This document shows, in pieces, positions 28,450-37,107 of a stretch of DNA of 64,000 bases (positions are counted from its first letter, which is position 1; the number at the start of each line of letters is the position of its first letter). The stretch comes from Bradyrhizobium australiense (GTDB lineage: Bacteria; Pseudomonadota; Alphaproteobacteria; Rhizobiales; Xanthobacteraceae). The notes under the pieces were generated by a model. That model saw nothing but the letters and a program-made list of their open reading frames with translations. It was not told where the DNA came from and made no database searches. The translations under genes were made by a program, and so were the position numbers. The stretch lies in contig NZ_JAAVLX010000002.1 of the NCBI RefSeq assembly GCF_013114825.1, positions 186,001-250,000 on the forward strand, read 5' to 3'.

Positions 28450-30345
28450 ATGAGCCATCGACGTCTTCATATTCTGATTGCGTTGCTTTGCACGGGATTG
28501 TGGGCAGGCGCGATATGGCTCGGCCATTCGAGCGGCCATTTGCGATTTCTGGACCGACTCGAGTCGGCATTGACCGATGTGCGCACGCTGCTACGCGGCG
28601 TAAAAACGCCGCCGGACCTCGTTACCATCGTCGCGATCGATGACACCATCGTCAAACTCGTCGGCACCTATCCCCTGCCACGCGCTGAGATAGCCAAAAT
28701 CGTCGAGGCGATCGCGCGGCTGGAGCCGAAAGTCATCGCGATCGATCTCCTGCTGATCGACAAGGGGCCCACCGACGGCGATGCGGCGTTGGCGAAATCG
28801 CTCGCGGCGCGTCCGACGGTGCTTGCAGCGGCTGCGGTATTTTCGAACACCGTTCAGCCTTCCGCTGAGAATGATGGGCCACTGGCCCGCCTGCCGAAGG
28901 CCAACCGCTTTCTGCTGCCGCTTCCGGCATTCGCCGACCGCGCGGAAGTCGGTATTGCCAATGTGGCGACGGGTCAGACCGGCACGCCGCTGTTGGTTCC
29001 AATGCTGTTCCGGACACGCGACAAGATCGAATTGTCGTTTCCGCTCCGTGTCGCCTCAATCGCAATCGAGCAACCGCTGACGATCGAGCCCGAGCGCCTC
29101 AGGTTCGGCGACCGGCCGATCGCGACCGCTTCCGATTACGCGCTGCCGATTTCCTATTACGGCCCACGCCAGACCATTCGCACGATCAGCGCCGCCAATC
29201 TGGTCGACGGCCAGGTCGACAAGGAAGCCATCCAGGGTCGGATCGTCGTGCTCGGCGCGACCGCTACCGGCGCCGGCGACTTCTTCCCGACGCCATTCGA
29301 TTCACTGATGCCAGGGGTGGAAATCATTTCCACTGCGGTTACGCATCTGATCGCCGGAGACGGCCTCGTGCGCGACCAGACGGTTCGCATCGCGGAGGCG
29401 ATCACGACCATCCTGCTCCCGGTGTTGCTGGTCGGTCTGCTGGCGTGGCGGCGAAACCCGATCGGACTCGTGGCAGTCAGCGCGGTAGTGCTGACATGGG
29501 CGACCGCAAACGCGATTGCTTTCGCGCACGGCATCTGGCTCCACTCCGCGACGACCATTGCCGCAGCAACGCCGCCGCTCATGCTATTCGGCGCCGTCCA
29601 GCTATGGTCGGGCCGGCGTAACGCTCAGCATCTCGCCGTGCAAAACAGGCTGCTCGAACAATTCCAGACGCCGGGACTGCAGCAATGGTTGATGCGCGAT
29701 CCTGATTTCCTGCTGGCGCCGGTCAGGCAGAATGCCGCCGTCGTGTTCGTCGATCTCTCCGGATTTACCTCGCTCAGCGAAACGCTCGATCCGGATGCCA
29801 CGAGAGGGCTATTGAAGGAGTTTCACGCGCTGGTCGACAAGGAAGCAACGCGGTGCGGCGGCATGATCACGAGCTTCCTTGGCGACGGCGCCATGATCCT
29901 GTTCGGCTTGCCGGAGCCGGCTGCGGATGACGCTACGCGCGCGGCACAATGTTCGATCGCGCTCTGCGTCAAGACCGAACGCTGGATCGAAGCGTTGCCG
30001 TCGGCAATCGCGCATCGAATCGGCTTCAAGATCGGCGCGCATTTCGGGCCGATCGTCGCCTCCCGGCTCGGTGGTCGCAACCATCAGCACATCACCGCGA
30101 CCGGCGACACCGTGAACGTGGCAAGCCGTCTGATGGAAGTGGCGGCCCGCCATGATGTTCGGCTGGCGCTGAGTGATACACTGCGGATCGCAGCCGAACG
30201 CACCGGCGCGCGGCTGAAAACCGGAAGCCTTGCCGGCCCCGTCGAGGCGCAGATCCGCGGCCGGTCCGGCTCGCTCACGGTCTGGCTGTGGCGGAGCGAA
30301 CGCCCCACGCTGGACCAACGCACGCGTCCCGACGCAGCCGAGTGA
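28450..30345 (+). CDS. CHASE2-domain class III adenylate/guanylate cyclase
   Basis: A 631-residue receptor cyclase: N-terminal membrane segment (about 7-27), periplasmic CHASE2 sensor (about 35-315), three membrane segments (about 320-390), then a class III cyclase domain (about 440-600). Metal-binding Asp residues are in VFVDLSGFTSL and FLGDGAMILFG, and TGDTVNVASRL carries the transition-state Asn and Arg. The usual purine-selecting Lys before the GDG motif is Ser (ITSFLGDG). It makes a cyclic nucleotide in response to a periplasmic cue and is paired with the FecR-domain gene. Confidence 0.92.
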   Translation: MSHRRLHILIALLCTGLWAGAIWLGHSSGHLRFLDRLESALTDVRTLLRGVKTPPDLVTIVAIDDTIVKLVGTYPLPRAEIAKIVEAIARLEPKVIAIDLLLIDKGPTDGDAALAKSLAARPTVLAAAAVFSNTVQPSAENDGPLARLPKANRFLLPLPAFADRAEVGIANVATGQTGTPLLVPMLFRTRDKIELSFPLRVASIAIEQPLTIEPERLRFGDRPIATASDYALPISYYGPRQTIRTISAANLVDGQVDKEAIQGRIVVLGATATGAGDFFPTPFDSLMPGVEIISTAVTHLIAGDGLVRDQTVRIAEAITTILLPVLLVGLLAWRRNPIGLVAVSAVVLTWATANAIAFAHGIWLHSATTIAAATPPLMLFGAVQLWSGRRNAQHLAVQNRLLEQFQTPGLQQWLMRDPDFLLAPVRQNAAVVFVDLSGFTSLSETLDPDATRGLLKEFHALVDKEATRCGGMITSFLGDGAMILFGLPEPAADDATRAAQCSIALCVKTERWIEALPSAIAHRIGFKIGAHFGPIVASRLGGRNHQHITATGDTVNVASRLMEVAARHDVRLALSDTLRIAAERTGARLKTGSLAGPVEAQIRGRSGSLTVWLWRSERPTLDQRTRPDAAE

Positions 30346-30360
30346 CTGGCCTAGTGCGTC

Positions 30361-31863
30361 CTATTGCAATTCCGGCGGCGGCGTGCGGTCGAACACCTCG
30401 CCTTTCGGCCCTTCCAGCACATCGAGGGCATAAGTCTCGATCACCAGTGGGCCGCGCTTGCGCTGGACCTCGCCGACCCGCTCGATACCGGCAAACCTGT
30501 CCTTCAGATAGGGCGTGTCGCCAAGCAAAGCCTCATAGACATAAAGCAATTTTCCGGCGAGTTGCTCCGCATCAGGTTCGGGCATGTTGACCCAACGGAT
30601 GCGCTGGCTGTGCTGCGCGACACAGGTGCCCTTCGGCAGATAGAAGGCGAGCCACGCGGTGGTGCCGTAATCCGATGCAAGCACGCATGTTGCACCGACG
30701 CGCGCCCTCACTGCCTCAATTCCATCGGCCGTTTCGCGCCAGCCGATGCCGACGCTGCGCACGGTGGCATCGCGGCGATAACCTGACAGCACGCCGCTAT
30801 CGGCCTGCACGACCAGCAGCACGAACATCAGCACGCCGCTCGGCGCCGCCCAGCGCCGGCAGAAATCGACCAGGCGCTGCCAGCGCGGCTCCCACGCGAC
30901 CAGATGGGCGGCAACGGCAGCGGCGACGGCAAACGCCGGGTAAACCGGCGCAAACCAGTTGGCCTCGACGCGCGCATGCAGCGAATGCCAGACAAAATAG
31001 GCGACGATAATCCAGAACATCGTGTTGACCAGCGCGCGCGCCGGCAGCGCGCCGGCCCGGCTGTGGAGAAGCGCGTAAAGCCCCATTGCGCCGAGGATCC
31101 ACACCAGCGGCGTCGCGAACGCGATCTGCGTCGGGATCAGTTCGGCGATGAAGACAGGCCGAAAATCCTCGATCCGCGCCCGCCCCATCTGCTTGATGAA
31201 GGAAACCCAGTGGTGCTCGGCATTCCAGAGAATGACCGGCGCAAACAGCAGGAGCGCAACGAGCCCGCCGAGATAAAGCCAGGGTGAGATCAGCCAGTGC
31301 CGCAATTTGGGAATCGTTATCAGCCAGATCAGGATCGCGGGTCCGAAGAACAGCGCGGTATATTTCGACAAGAGCGCGCAGCCGGCGGCGGCGCCGACCG
31401 CCAGCCACCACATGCCGCGGCCGGTCTGCAGAACCTTGCCGAGCGCAAACAGCAGAAAACTGGACGCCACCAGGAGCGGCGCGTCGGGCGTAACGATCAG
31501 GGTGCCAATCGCGGCCATCAGCGTGATGTTAAGAAGGATCGCCGAGGAGGCAGCTACGCGCCGGCTGTCGAACAGGATGGCGGCGGCCTGATAGATCGCC
31601 CAGCTCATCGGCAGTGCCAGCAGGATCGAAACCAGCCGCACGCCGAATTCGGTATCGCCCGCGATCAGGGTACCGAGCCGGATCACCACGGCGGCCATCG
31701 GCGGATGATCATAATAGCCGCCGGCGAGATGCTTCGACCACATCCAGTAATAGGCTTCGTCGAAGGTGATCGGCGTGAACGCCGCGGCTACGAGCCGCAG
31801 CGCAACCAGCGCCAGGATCGCCAGACCCGAGTTGAGGGCAAGGCGCGCCTCATCCGGATTCAT
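30361..31863 (-). CDS. Glycosyltransferase family 39 (ArnT/PMT-like) membrane protein
   Basis: A 500-residue polytopic membrane protein with about 10 to 12 helices. It has the family 39 N-terminal acidic loop ITFDEAYYWMWSKHL and YYDHPPMAAVVIRLG near residue 50, as in ArnT-type enzymes that use polyprenyl-phosphate sugars. It transfers a sugar on the periplasmic side, probably to lipid A, polysaccharide or protein. The adjoining upstream gene (7 bases away) encodes a dolichol-phosphate-mannose-synthase-like GT2 with GtrA, which could make its donor. Confidence 0.9.
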   Translation of the reverse strand: MNPDEARLALNSGLAILALVALRLVAAAFTPITFDEAYYWMWSKHLAGGYYDHPPMAAVVIRLGTLIAGDTEFGVRLVSILLALPMSWAIYQAAAILFDSRRVAASSAILLNITLMAAIGTLIVTPDAPLLVASSFLLFALGKVLQTGRGMWWLAVGAAAGCALLSKYTALFFGPAILIWLITIPKLRHWLISPWLYLGGLVALLLFAPVILWNAEHHWVSFIKQMGRARIEDFRPVFIAELIPTQIAFATPLVWILGAMGLYALLHSRAGALPARALVNTMFWIIVAYFVWHSLHARVEANWFAPVYPAFAVAAAVAAHLVAWEPRWQRLVDFCRRWAAPSGVLMFVLLVVQADSGVLSGYRRDATVRSVGIGWRETADGIEAVRARVGATCVLASDYGTTAWLAFYLPKGTCVAQHSQRIRWVNMPEPDAEQLAGKLLYVYEALLGDTPYLKDRFAGIERVGEVQRKRGPLVIETYALDVLEGPKGEVFDRTPPPELQ

Positions 31864-31870
31864 TTTGGGT

Positions 31871-33001
31871 TCACCGCTTGCGCCAGACGAACAGTCCGGA
31901 CATGGCGTAATTCCAGACCACGCCCATCAGCGCGCCGGCAAACCCCGCGAGCCACCAGATCGGCTCCTGCTCGAAGACGGAAAACGCCACCCCGACGTTG
32001 GCGAGCAGGCCGACGCCGCAAACCAGATAGAACAGCAAGAGGCCGCGCAGGATCGCAAATCCCTTCAGCCGCTGGTCGCGATAGGTGAGGAAATTGTTCA
32101 GGATGAAATTGCTGGTCATGGCGACCAGCGCGCCGGCGGCCTGCGCCTCCGCAAACGGCTCCCTGAAAATTTCATGCGCGATGAACAGCGCCACGAGATG
32201 CACGACAAGGCCGGTACCGCCGACCATCGCGAACAACAGAAAACGCAGCGAGACCACGTCGCGCGTCAGCTTCGCCAGTACCAGGCCGAGGAAATCCAGC
32301 GCCACCATGGAATCGAGCTTGCTCTCGCCATGCTGGCGCGAACCGAAGGAGTATGGAATTTCGATGGTGCGCAGCTTGCCCTGCGCGGTCGCAACAATAT
32401 CGAGCAGGATCTTGAAGCCTTGGGTCGAGAGCTGTGGCACCAGTTGCTCGAAACGGTCGCGGCGAATCATGAAAAAGCCGCTCATGGGGTCGGCGATCTC
32501 GACCTTCAGCGCGCGCTTGGCGACTTCGGTCGCAAGCTGACTGGCCCCTGCCCGTTGCTTGTTGAAACTTTCGGCGCTGCCCCCCTCGATATAACGGCTG
32601 CCGACTACCAGTTCCGCCTCGCCGCTCTGCAGCAGCGCGATCATCTTCGGAAGTTGTGTTTCATCGTGCTGCAGATCGGCGTCGATCACGGCTGCATAGG
32701 GCGCGCTCGATGCCAGGATACCTTCGATGCAGGCACCCGACAGCCCGCGTCGCCCGATCCGGCGGATGCAGCGGACGCGTGAATCCTTCCGCGCCAGCCC
32801 CCGCACCACTTCCCAGGTCCCGTCGGGGGAATTGTCGTCGACAAAGACGACTTCCCAGGCAATACCGGCCAACGTCGCCTGCAGCCGCCGGTACAGCACG
32901 GTGATGTTGTCGCGTTCGTTGAATGTCGGGACGACGACCGAAAGCTCAGGCAAACCGGCCTGCGACGGGATTTCGGGGCCCGGTTTGATGGCATCATACA
33001 T
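31871..33001 (-). CDS. GT2 polyprenyl-phosphate glycosyltransferase fused to GtrA domain
   Basis: A 376-residue protein with a Dpm1-like GT2 domain (about 20-245) and a C-terminal four-helix GtrA membrane domain (about 250-370). Motifs are LSVVVPTFNERDNI, VFVDDNSPDGT, and AVIDADLQHDE with the metal-binding DAD. It loads a sugar from its nucleotide form onto undecaprenyl phosphate and may help flip it. With the family 39 enzyme downstream it makes a complete donor-plus-transferase pair for envelope glycosylation. Confidence 0.93.
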   Translation of the reverse strand: MYDAIKPGPEIPSQAGLPELSVVVPTFNERDNITVLYRRLQATLAGIAWEVVFVDDNSPDGTWEVVRGLARKDSRVRCIRRIGRRGLSGACIEGILASSAPYAAVIDADLQHDETQLPKMIALLQSGEAELVVGSRYIEGGSAESFNKQRAGASQLATEVAKRALKVEIADPMSGFFMIRRDRFEQLVPQLSTQGFKILLDIVATAQGKLRTIEIPYSFGSRQHGESKLDSMVALDFLGLVLAKLTRDVVSLRFLLFAMVGGTGLVVHLVALFIAHEIFREPFAEAQAAGALVAMTSNFILNNFLTYRDQRLKGFAILRGLLLFYLVCGVGLLANVGVAFSVFEQEPIWWLAGFAGALMGVVWNYAMSGLFVWRKR

Positions 33002-33251
33002 GGGGCCAGCGTATATCCGCAGCCGCCCCGCATGCCAAGGCGGGGGTTCCGGAACTGCCAGTCAATGGGGGAAAACGGCCTTAACTAAGAGCCTAAAATG
33101 CCAACGACCACGAACAGAGGCGCGCGTACATCCGGCGCAGCCAAGCTATTCATGGTCGTCCCAGCGCCGGAGCGTCTTGAAGCGTTAACGTCGCCGTTAA
33201 GCTGGATATGGGAACACCTCCCGCGTTCCGCAAGGGGCGATAACGCCCCTT

Positions 33252-33455
33252 CTAATTCGGCACTTCCCGAATCACCGGCCCGCGCGGGGCTGGCGCCGCA
33301 GGAACCGGCTGCACCTGCACCGGCACCGGTTGCTGAAGGCTGGCCGGTTTGGCGGGCTTTCCATATTGGCCGATAGGACCGTAGGCGACTGCAACCACCA
33401 TCACGATTGACGCGACGATGGCTCCCAAGAGGCCGGCGACTGACTGCGAGTTCAT
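33252..33455 (-). CDS. Small membrane-anchored protein with Pro-rich tail
   Basis: A 67-residue protein: one N-terminal membrane segment (SVAGLLGAIVASIVMVVAVA) then a Pro/Val/Gln-rich tail (SLQQPVPVQVQPVPAAPAPR). GAGG lies directly before the ATG. The stop adjoins a hairpin AAGGGGCG-ATAA-CGCCCCTT at 33232-33251. No family recognised. The 33002-33231 gap upstream of its end holds nothing clear. Confidence 0.65.
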   Translation of the reverse strand: MNSQSVAGLLGAIVASIVMVVAVAYGPIGQYGKPAKPASLQQPVPVQVQPVPAAPAPRGPVIREVPN

Positions 33456-33671
33456 CCTCAATTTTCCCCAACGCCTGACTGGGAACTGATATCACGGGAA
33501 CAGCGCGCGGAGGAATAGTCCCGACATCAGCCCAGCGATAAAAGCCGCCGCCGACGCCAACCTTCAAAATCTCACCACGCGAGTGCCGCGCAACGGACAA
33601 GCAAGAACCGCGATTAGATCGCAAACATGGCGGAGTCTCGACCTTTGATTTGACAGGAATAGGGGAACAAG

Positions 33672-34286
33672 ATGTCGAATACAGATCAGGCCAAGCCGGC
33701 CGGGAAATCCGGACGGCGCAACCGCAAGGGAGAGCGGGGCAAAAAGGCCGCTCCCCAAGAGAGCCCGACCGAGAGCCCGACCGTGAGCCCGGCGCCGGTT
33801 GAATTGCAGAGCCCGGATCAGGATCCACCACTGCAGCCGGAACTGGCTGACGCGGAAAGCCCGAAGATGGATCAGCCGACCGTCGACGAGCCGGTCGATG
33901 CACCGGCCGCGTCGCCCGAGCCGCAGCCGACTGCAGCGCCCTCGCCGGCCGAGCCGGCACCAGCCGAGGTCGCGTCGATCCGGTCCCCGCCCGTCGAGCC
34001 CGCGGCGGAGCCTCCGCCCGTCAGCCTGCAGACCATCGCGAACGCCTATCGCGACTACACAAGGAAATCGCTCGAGGAATTCGGATCCTTTGTCGAGCAA
34101 CTCAGCGGCGTTCGCTCGCTCGACAAGGCGATGACGGTTCAAAGCGAATTTGTGAAGCGGGCTTATGAAACCTCGGTCGCCGAGTCGCAGAAGATCTGCG
34201 AGCTTCACAACAAGCTCGCCAAGCAGACTCTCCAGCCATTTCAGGGCCTCGTAGGCAAGGCACCGGAAACGCGCGGCAAGTCCTAA
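33672..34286 (+). CDS. Phasin-domain protein with long Pro/Ala/Glu-rich N-terminus
   Basis: A 204-residue protein. Residues 1-120 are disordered, with a basic start (GKSGRRNRKGERGKKAA) then Pro/Ala/Glu-rich repeats such as ESPTESPTVSPAPVE. Residues 120-195 form a phasin-like helical part: LQTIANAYRDYTRKSLEEFG, VEQLSGVRSLDKAMTVQSEF, then VKRAYETSVAESQKICELHN. It probably binds polyhydroxyalkanoate granules; the basic head could bind DNA, as in PhaM-like or PhaF-like proteins (inference). AGGGGAA precedes the ATG, and a terminator follows. Confidence 0.85.
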   Translation: MSNTDQAKPAGKSGRRNRKGERGKKAAPQESPTESPTVSPAPVELQSPDQDPPLQPELADAESPKMDQPTVDEPVDAPAASPEPQPTAAPSPAEPAPAEVASIRSPPVEPAAEPPPVSLQTIANAYRDYTRKSLEEFGSFVEQLSGVRSLDKAMTVQSEFVKRAYETSVAESQKICELHNKLAKQTLQPFQGLVGKAPETRGKS

Positions 34287-34323
34287 GGCATCACGCCATA
34301 CCGGTCTGGCAAGACTCGTGAAC

Positions 34324-34349
34324 GGCTCCGGTTTGCCGGAGCCCTTTTC
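34324..34349 (+). terminator. Rho-independent terminator after the second phasin gene
   Basis: GGCTCCGG-TTTG-CCGGAGCC followed by CTTTTCC, a perfect 8-bp stem 38 bases after the stop codon. Confidence 0.85.
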
Positions 34350-34367
34350 CTTGCGAAGCGACCACGC

Positions 34368-34508
34368 CTATGAACCGGCGCCCTGGGTCTGGCGTCGTTT
34401 CGATGCCGGTCCGGACCCGCGCATATAGTGCCGCTCCGGGCGATAGCGGCCGGCCCAGGCTCGCATGATCTTGCTCGTAAGGCTCGATAGCCAATGGAAG
34501 ATGGCCAT
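34368..34508 (-). CDS. Possible 46-residue basic small protein
   Basis: Short frame from ATG 34508 to TAG 34368 with AAAGGATC 7 bases before the start. It reads MAIFHWLSSLTSKIMRAWAG, then basic residues (RYRPERHYMRGSGPASKRRQ). The first 20 residues could form an amphipathic helix. It sits 32 bases downstream of the SulP stop on the same strand. Support is only the ribosome-binding site and composition. Confidence 0.4.
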   Translation of the reverse strand: MAIFHWLSSLTSKIMRAWAGRYRPERHYMRGSGPASKRRQTQGAGS

Positions 34509-34540
34509 TGATTGATCCTTTCGTGCCGCTATCCGAAAAT

Positions 34541-36049
34541 TCAGGCGCCGAGCTGGCCGGTGAGCCGCTGGTGAAACGAGGAACTGCGCTGATCAAGGCC
34601 GGTGAAGATGACGGTGGCGCCGCGTTCGCGGTATTTGGTTTCGATCGAATCTAGCGCTGCGACGCTCGATGCATCCCAGATCTGGGAATGGGTGAGATCG
34701 ATCAGAACGCGCTTGGGGTCGTCGCTGTAGGAGAAACGCTCGACCAGATCGTTGCTGGAGCCGAAGAATAACGGCCCATGGACGCTGTAGCGGACCGACG
34801 CGCCGTCCTGGCTCACCGTGCGCTCGGCGCGAATGACATGCGCGACCCGGCGGGCGAACAGGATCATCGCCAATACCACGCCCACCGCGATGCCGATCGC
34901 GAGGTTACTGGTGATGACCGTCACCGCAACGGTGGTCACCATGACGATCGTTTCCGGGATTGGCATGCGCTTGAACGTCGCCGGCCTGACGCTGTGCCAA
35001 TCGATCGTCTTGAGAGCCGCGATCATCATGACGGCGGCCAGCGCGACCATCGGTATCTGCGCCATCAATTCGTTGAGCCCGGTCACCAGCAGCAGCAGCA
35101 CGATGGCGGCGACTGCCGTTGAAATGCGGGTCCGGCCCTGCCCGATCTTCACGTTGACGACGGTCTGGGCGATCATCGCGCAACCGCCGATGCCACCATA
35201 AAGGCCGGCGGCGATATTGGCCACGCCGAGCGCCCAGGATTCCCTGCCCTTGTGCGAACGCGTGTCGGTAAGCTCGTCAACGAGCTTGGCGGTCAGCAGG
35301 GTTTCGAGCAGGCCGACAAAAGCGACGCTGATGGCGGTCGGCCAGATGATGCGGAGCGTGTTGAGGTCGAACGGTACCGCGAATGCGGTGATGCCCGGCA
35401 GTCCCGGCGCCATAGTGCCCTCGCCGCCGACGTTCGGGACTGTCAGATGCCCCACGATCACGACCGCAGTCACGACAATGATCGCGACCAACGGCGCCGG
35501 CACGGCGGTCGTCATCCGCGGCATCACCAGGACGATGGCAATTGTCAACGCGAATAAGGGATAGACGAGCCAGGGAACATTGAAGATGTGAGGCAATTGC
35601 GCAGCGAAGATCAGAATGCCGAGCGCATTGACGAAACCGATCATCACCGAACGTGGGATGAAGCGCATCAGCCGCGCCAGTCCGGCGAGGCCGAATGCGA
35701 TCTGGATGATGCCCGCAAGCAGGACGGTCGGGAGGATGTAGCCGACGCCATGCACTTTCACCATCGGTCCAATCACCAGCGCAATCGAACCGGCAGCGGC
35801 CGTGACCATGGCGGGCCTGCCGCCGAGAATCGACATCACGAGGCACAGCACGATCGAGGCGACCAGCGCCACTTTCGGATCGACGCCAGAGACGAAGGAG
35901 AACGAGATCACCTCCGGAATCAGCGCCAGCGCCGTGATGACGCCGGCAAGCGATTCACGAACAAAGAGATTCGGCGCGCGAAGCACTGCAAGGATTGATG
36001 GCGAGTCTTCGAAGTCAGATTGTGTTGCGGCGGGACCGGTGACTTGCAT
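34541..36049 (-). CDS. SulP family inorganic anion transporter with STAS domain
   Basis: A 502-residue inner-membrane transporter: about 12-14 helices in residues 25-405 and a C-terminal STAS domain (about 415-500; IDLTHSQIWDASSVAALDSI). The sulfate-transporter signature region near the N-terminus is recognisable. SulP proteins move sulfate, bicarbonate or other anions. The gene lies 45 bases downstream of the formylglycine-generating-enzyme gene on the same strand, so sulfate handling linked to the sulfatase is the best guess. Confidence 0.92.
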   Translation of the reverse strand: MQVTGPAATQSDFEDSPSILAVLRAPNLFVRESLAGVITALALIPEVISFSFVSGVDPKVALVASIVLCLVMSILGGRPAMVTAAAGSIALVIGPMVKVHGVGYILPTVLLAGIIQIAFGLAGLARLMRFIPRSVMIGFVNALGILIFAAQLPHIFNVPWLVYPLFALTIAIVLVMPRMTTAVPAPLVAIIVVTAVVIVGHLTVPNVGGEGTMAPGLPGITAFAVPFDLNTLRIIWPTAISVAFVGLLETLLTAKLVDELTDTRSHKGRESWALGVANIAAGLYGGIGGCAMIAQTVVNVKIGQGRTRISTAVAAIVLLLLVTGLNELMAQIPMVALAAVMMIAALKTIDWHSVRPATFKRMPIPETIVMVTTVAVTVITSNLAIGIAVGVVLAMILFARRVAHVIRAERTVSQDGASVRYSVHGPLFFGSSNDLVERFSYSDDPKRVLIDLTHSQIWDASSVAALDSIETKYRERGATVIFTGLDQRSSSFHQRLTGQLGA

Positions 36050-36094
36050 GATATATCCAAGACGTTGGCTGTTCGTTGAAAAGCTGCAGGCTGA

Positions 36095-37102
36095 TCAGCC
36101 CGGCGGTTTACGCACGACGCAGCGGAATCCGATGTGACAGGTGGAGGAATCGACCGTTTCGCCCTGACGCGCCGACGGCCGGTAGCGCAGGCAATAGTTG
36201 GGTGCACAAAGATGCGAGCCGCCCTTCACCACGCGGCGCGTGGTCGTGTCATCGCCAGCGTTCGGATGGCAGCAGGATTGCAGCAATTGATCCGGCGCGG
36301 CGTCATATGGGCTCGACGTCCATTCCCAGACGTTGCCCACCATGTCGAACAGGCCGTAGCCATTGGCCGGAAACGCGTCGACCGGCGAAGTGCCCTCGTA
36401 GCCATCCTCGGCGAGATTCTCGTGAGGGAAGCGGCCCTGCCAGGTATTGGCCAAGAACCGTCCCTCGGGATTGGCGGCGTCGCCCCACGGATAGGCCTTG
36501 CCTTCCAAGCCGCCGCGGGCGGCAAATTCCCACTCCGCTTCGGTCGGCAACTCCTTGCCGCACCACGCGGCATAGGCGAGCGCATCTTCATAGGCGACGT
36601 GAACGACAGGATGATCGTCACGGCCGGCAACAATTGAACTGTCAGGCCCTTCTGGATGGCGCCAGTCCGCACCGGGCCGATACTCCCACCAGGCGAGATT
36701 GTTGCGCAGGCTGACCGGACGATCCGGTTTGACGAAGACCAGCGAGCCCGGAACCAGCAGCGCTGGGTCCGCGTCGGGATACATCGCCGCGTCCGGCGGA
36801 CGTTCGGAATAAGTGACGTATCCCGTCGCCTCGACGAATTTGCGGAATTCGCCGTTGGTGACCGGGTAAATGTCCATCCAAAAGCCCTCGACGACGGCCG
36901 GACGAACCGGGCGTTCTTCCCGATAGAAGCTGTTGGAACCCATCAAGAAACCGCCGCCGGAAATCCACTTCATGGATTCAAGCTTGGCCGCGCCGGGCAA
37001 GTTGCCCGCCGTGGCCTTGCCGGAGAGAGCGCAGCAGCCCTCTCCCCGGCGATTGCCGGCTGCACCCAGTGCGATCGTTTCCGCTCTCGTCGGTGCAGTC
37101 AT
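36095..37102 (-). CDS. Formylglycine-generating enzyme (sulfatase-modifying factor)
   Basis: A 335-residue FGE/SUMF1 family protein that oxidises the sulfatase active-site Cys to formylglycine, using copper and O2. The two catalytic Cys are present at 299 and 304 in GGSHLCAPNYCLRYRPSARQ, followed by the family's HIGFRCV. LPTEAEWEFAARGG and NVWEWTSSPYD are further hallmarks. ATG 37102 is 5 bases after the sulfatase stop, so the target sulfatase and its activator are coupled. No signal peptide: modification occurs in the cytoplasm. Confidence 0.95.
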   Translation of the reverse strand: MTAPTRAETIALGAAGNRRGEGCCALSGKATAGNLPGAAKLESMKWISGGGFLMGSNSFYREERPVRPAVVEGFWMDIYPVTNGEFRKFVEATGYVTYSERPPDAAMYPDADPALLVPGSLVFVKPDRPVSLRNNLAWWEYRPGADWRHPEGPDSSIVAGRDDHPVVHVAYEDALAYAAWCGKELPTEAEWEFAARGGLEGKAYPWGDAANPEGRFLANTWQGRFPHENLAEDGYEGTSPVDAFPANGYGLFDMVGNVWEWTSSPYDAAPDQLLQSCCHPNAGDDTTTRRVVKGGSHLCAPNYCLRYRPSARQGETVDSSTCHIGFRCVVRKPPG

Positions 37103-37107
37103 TGCGT

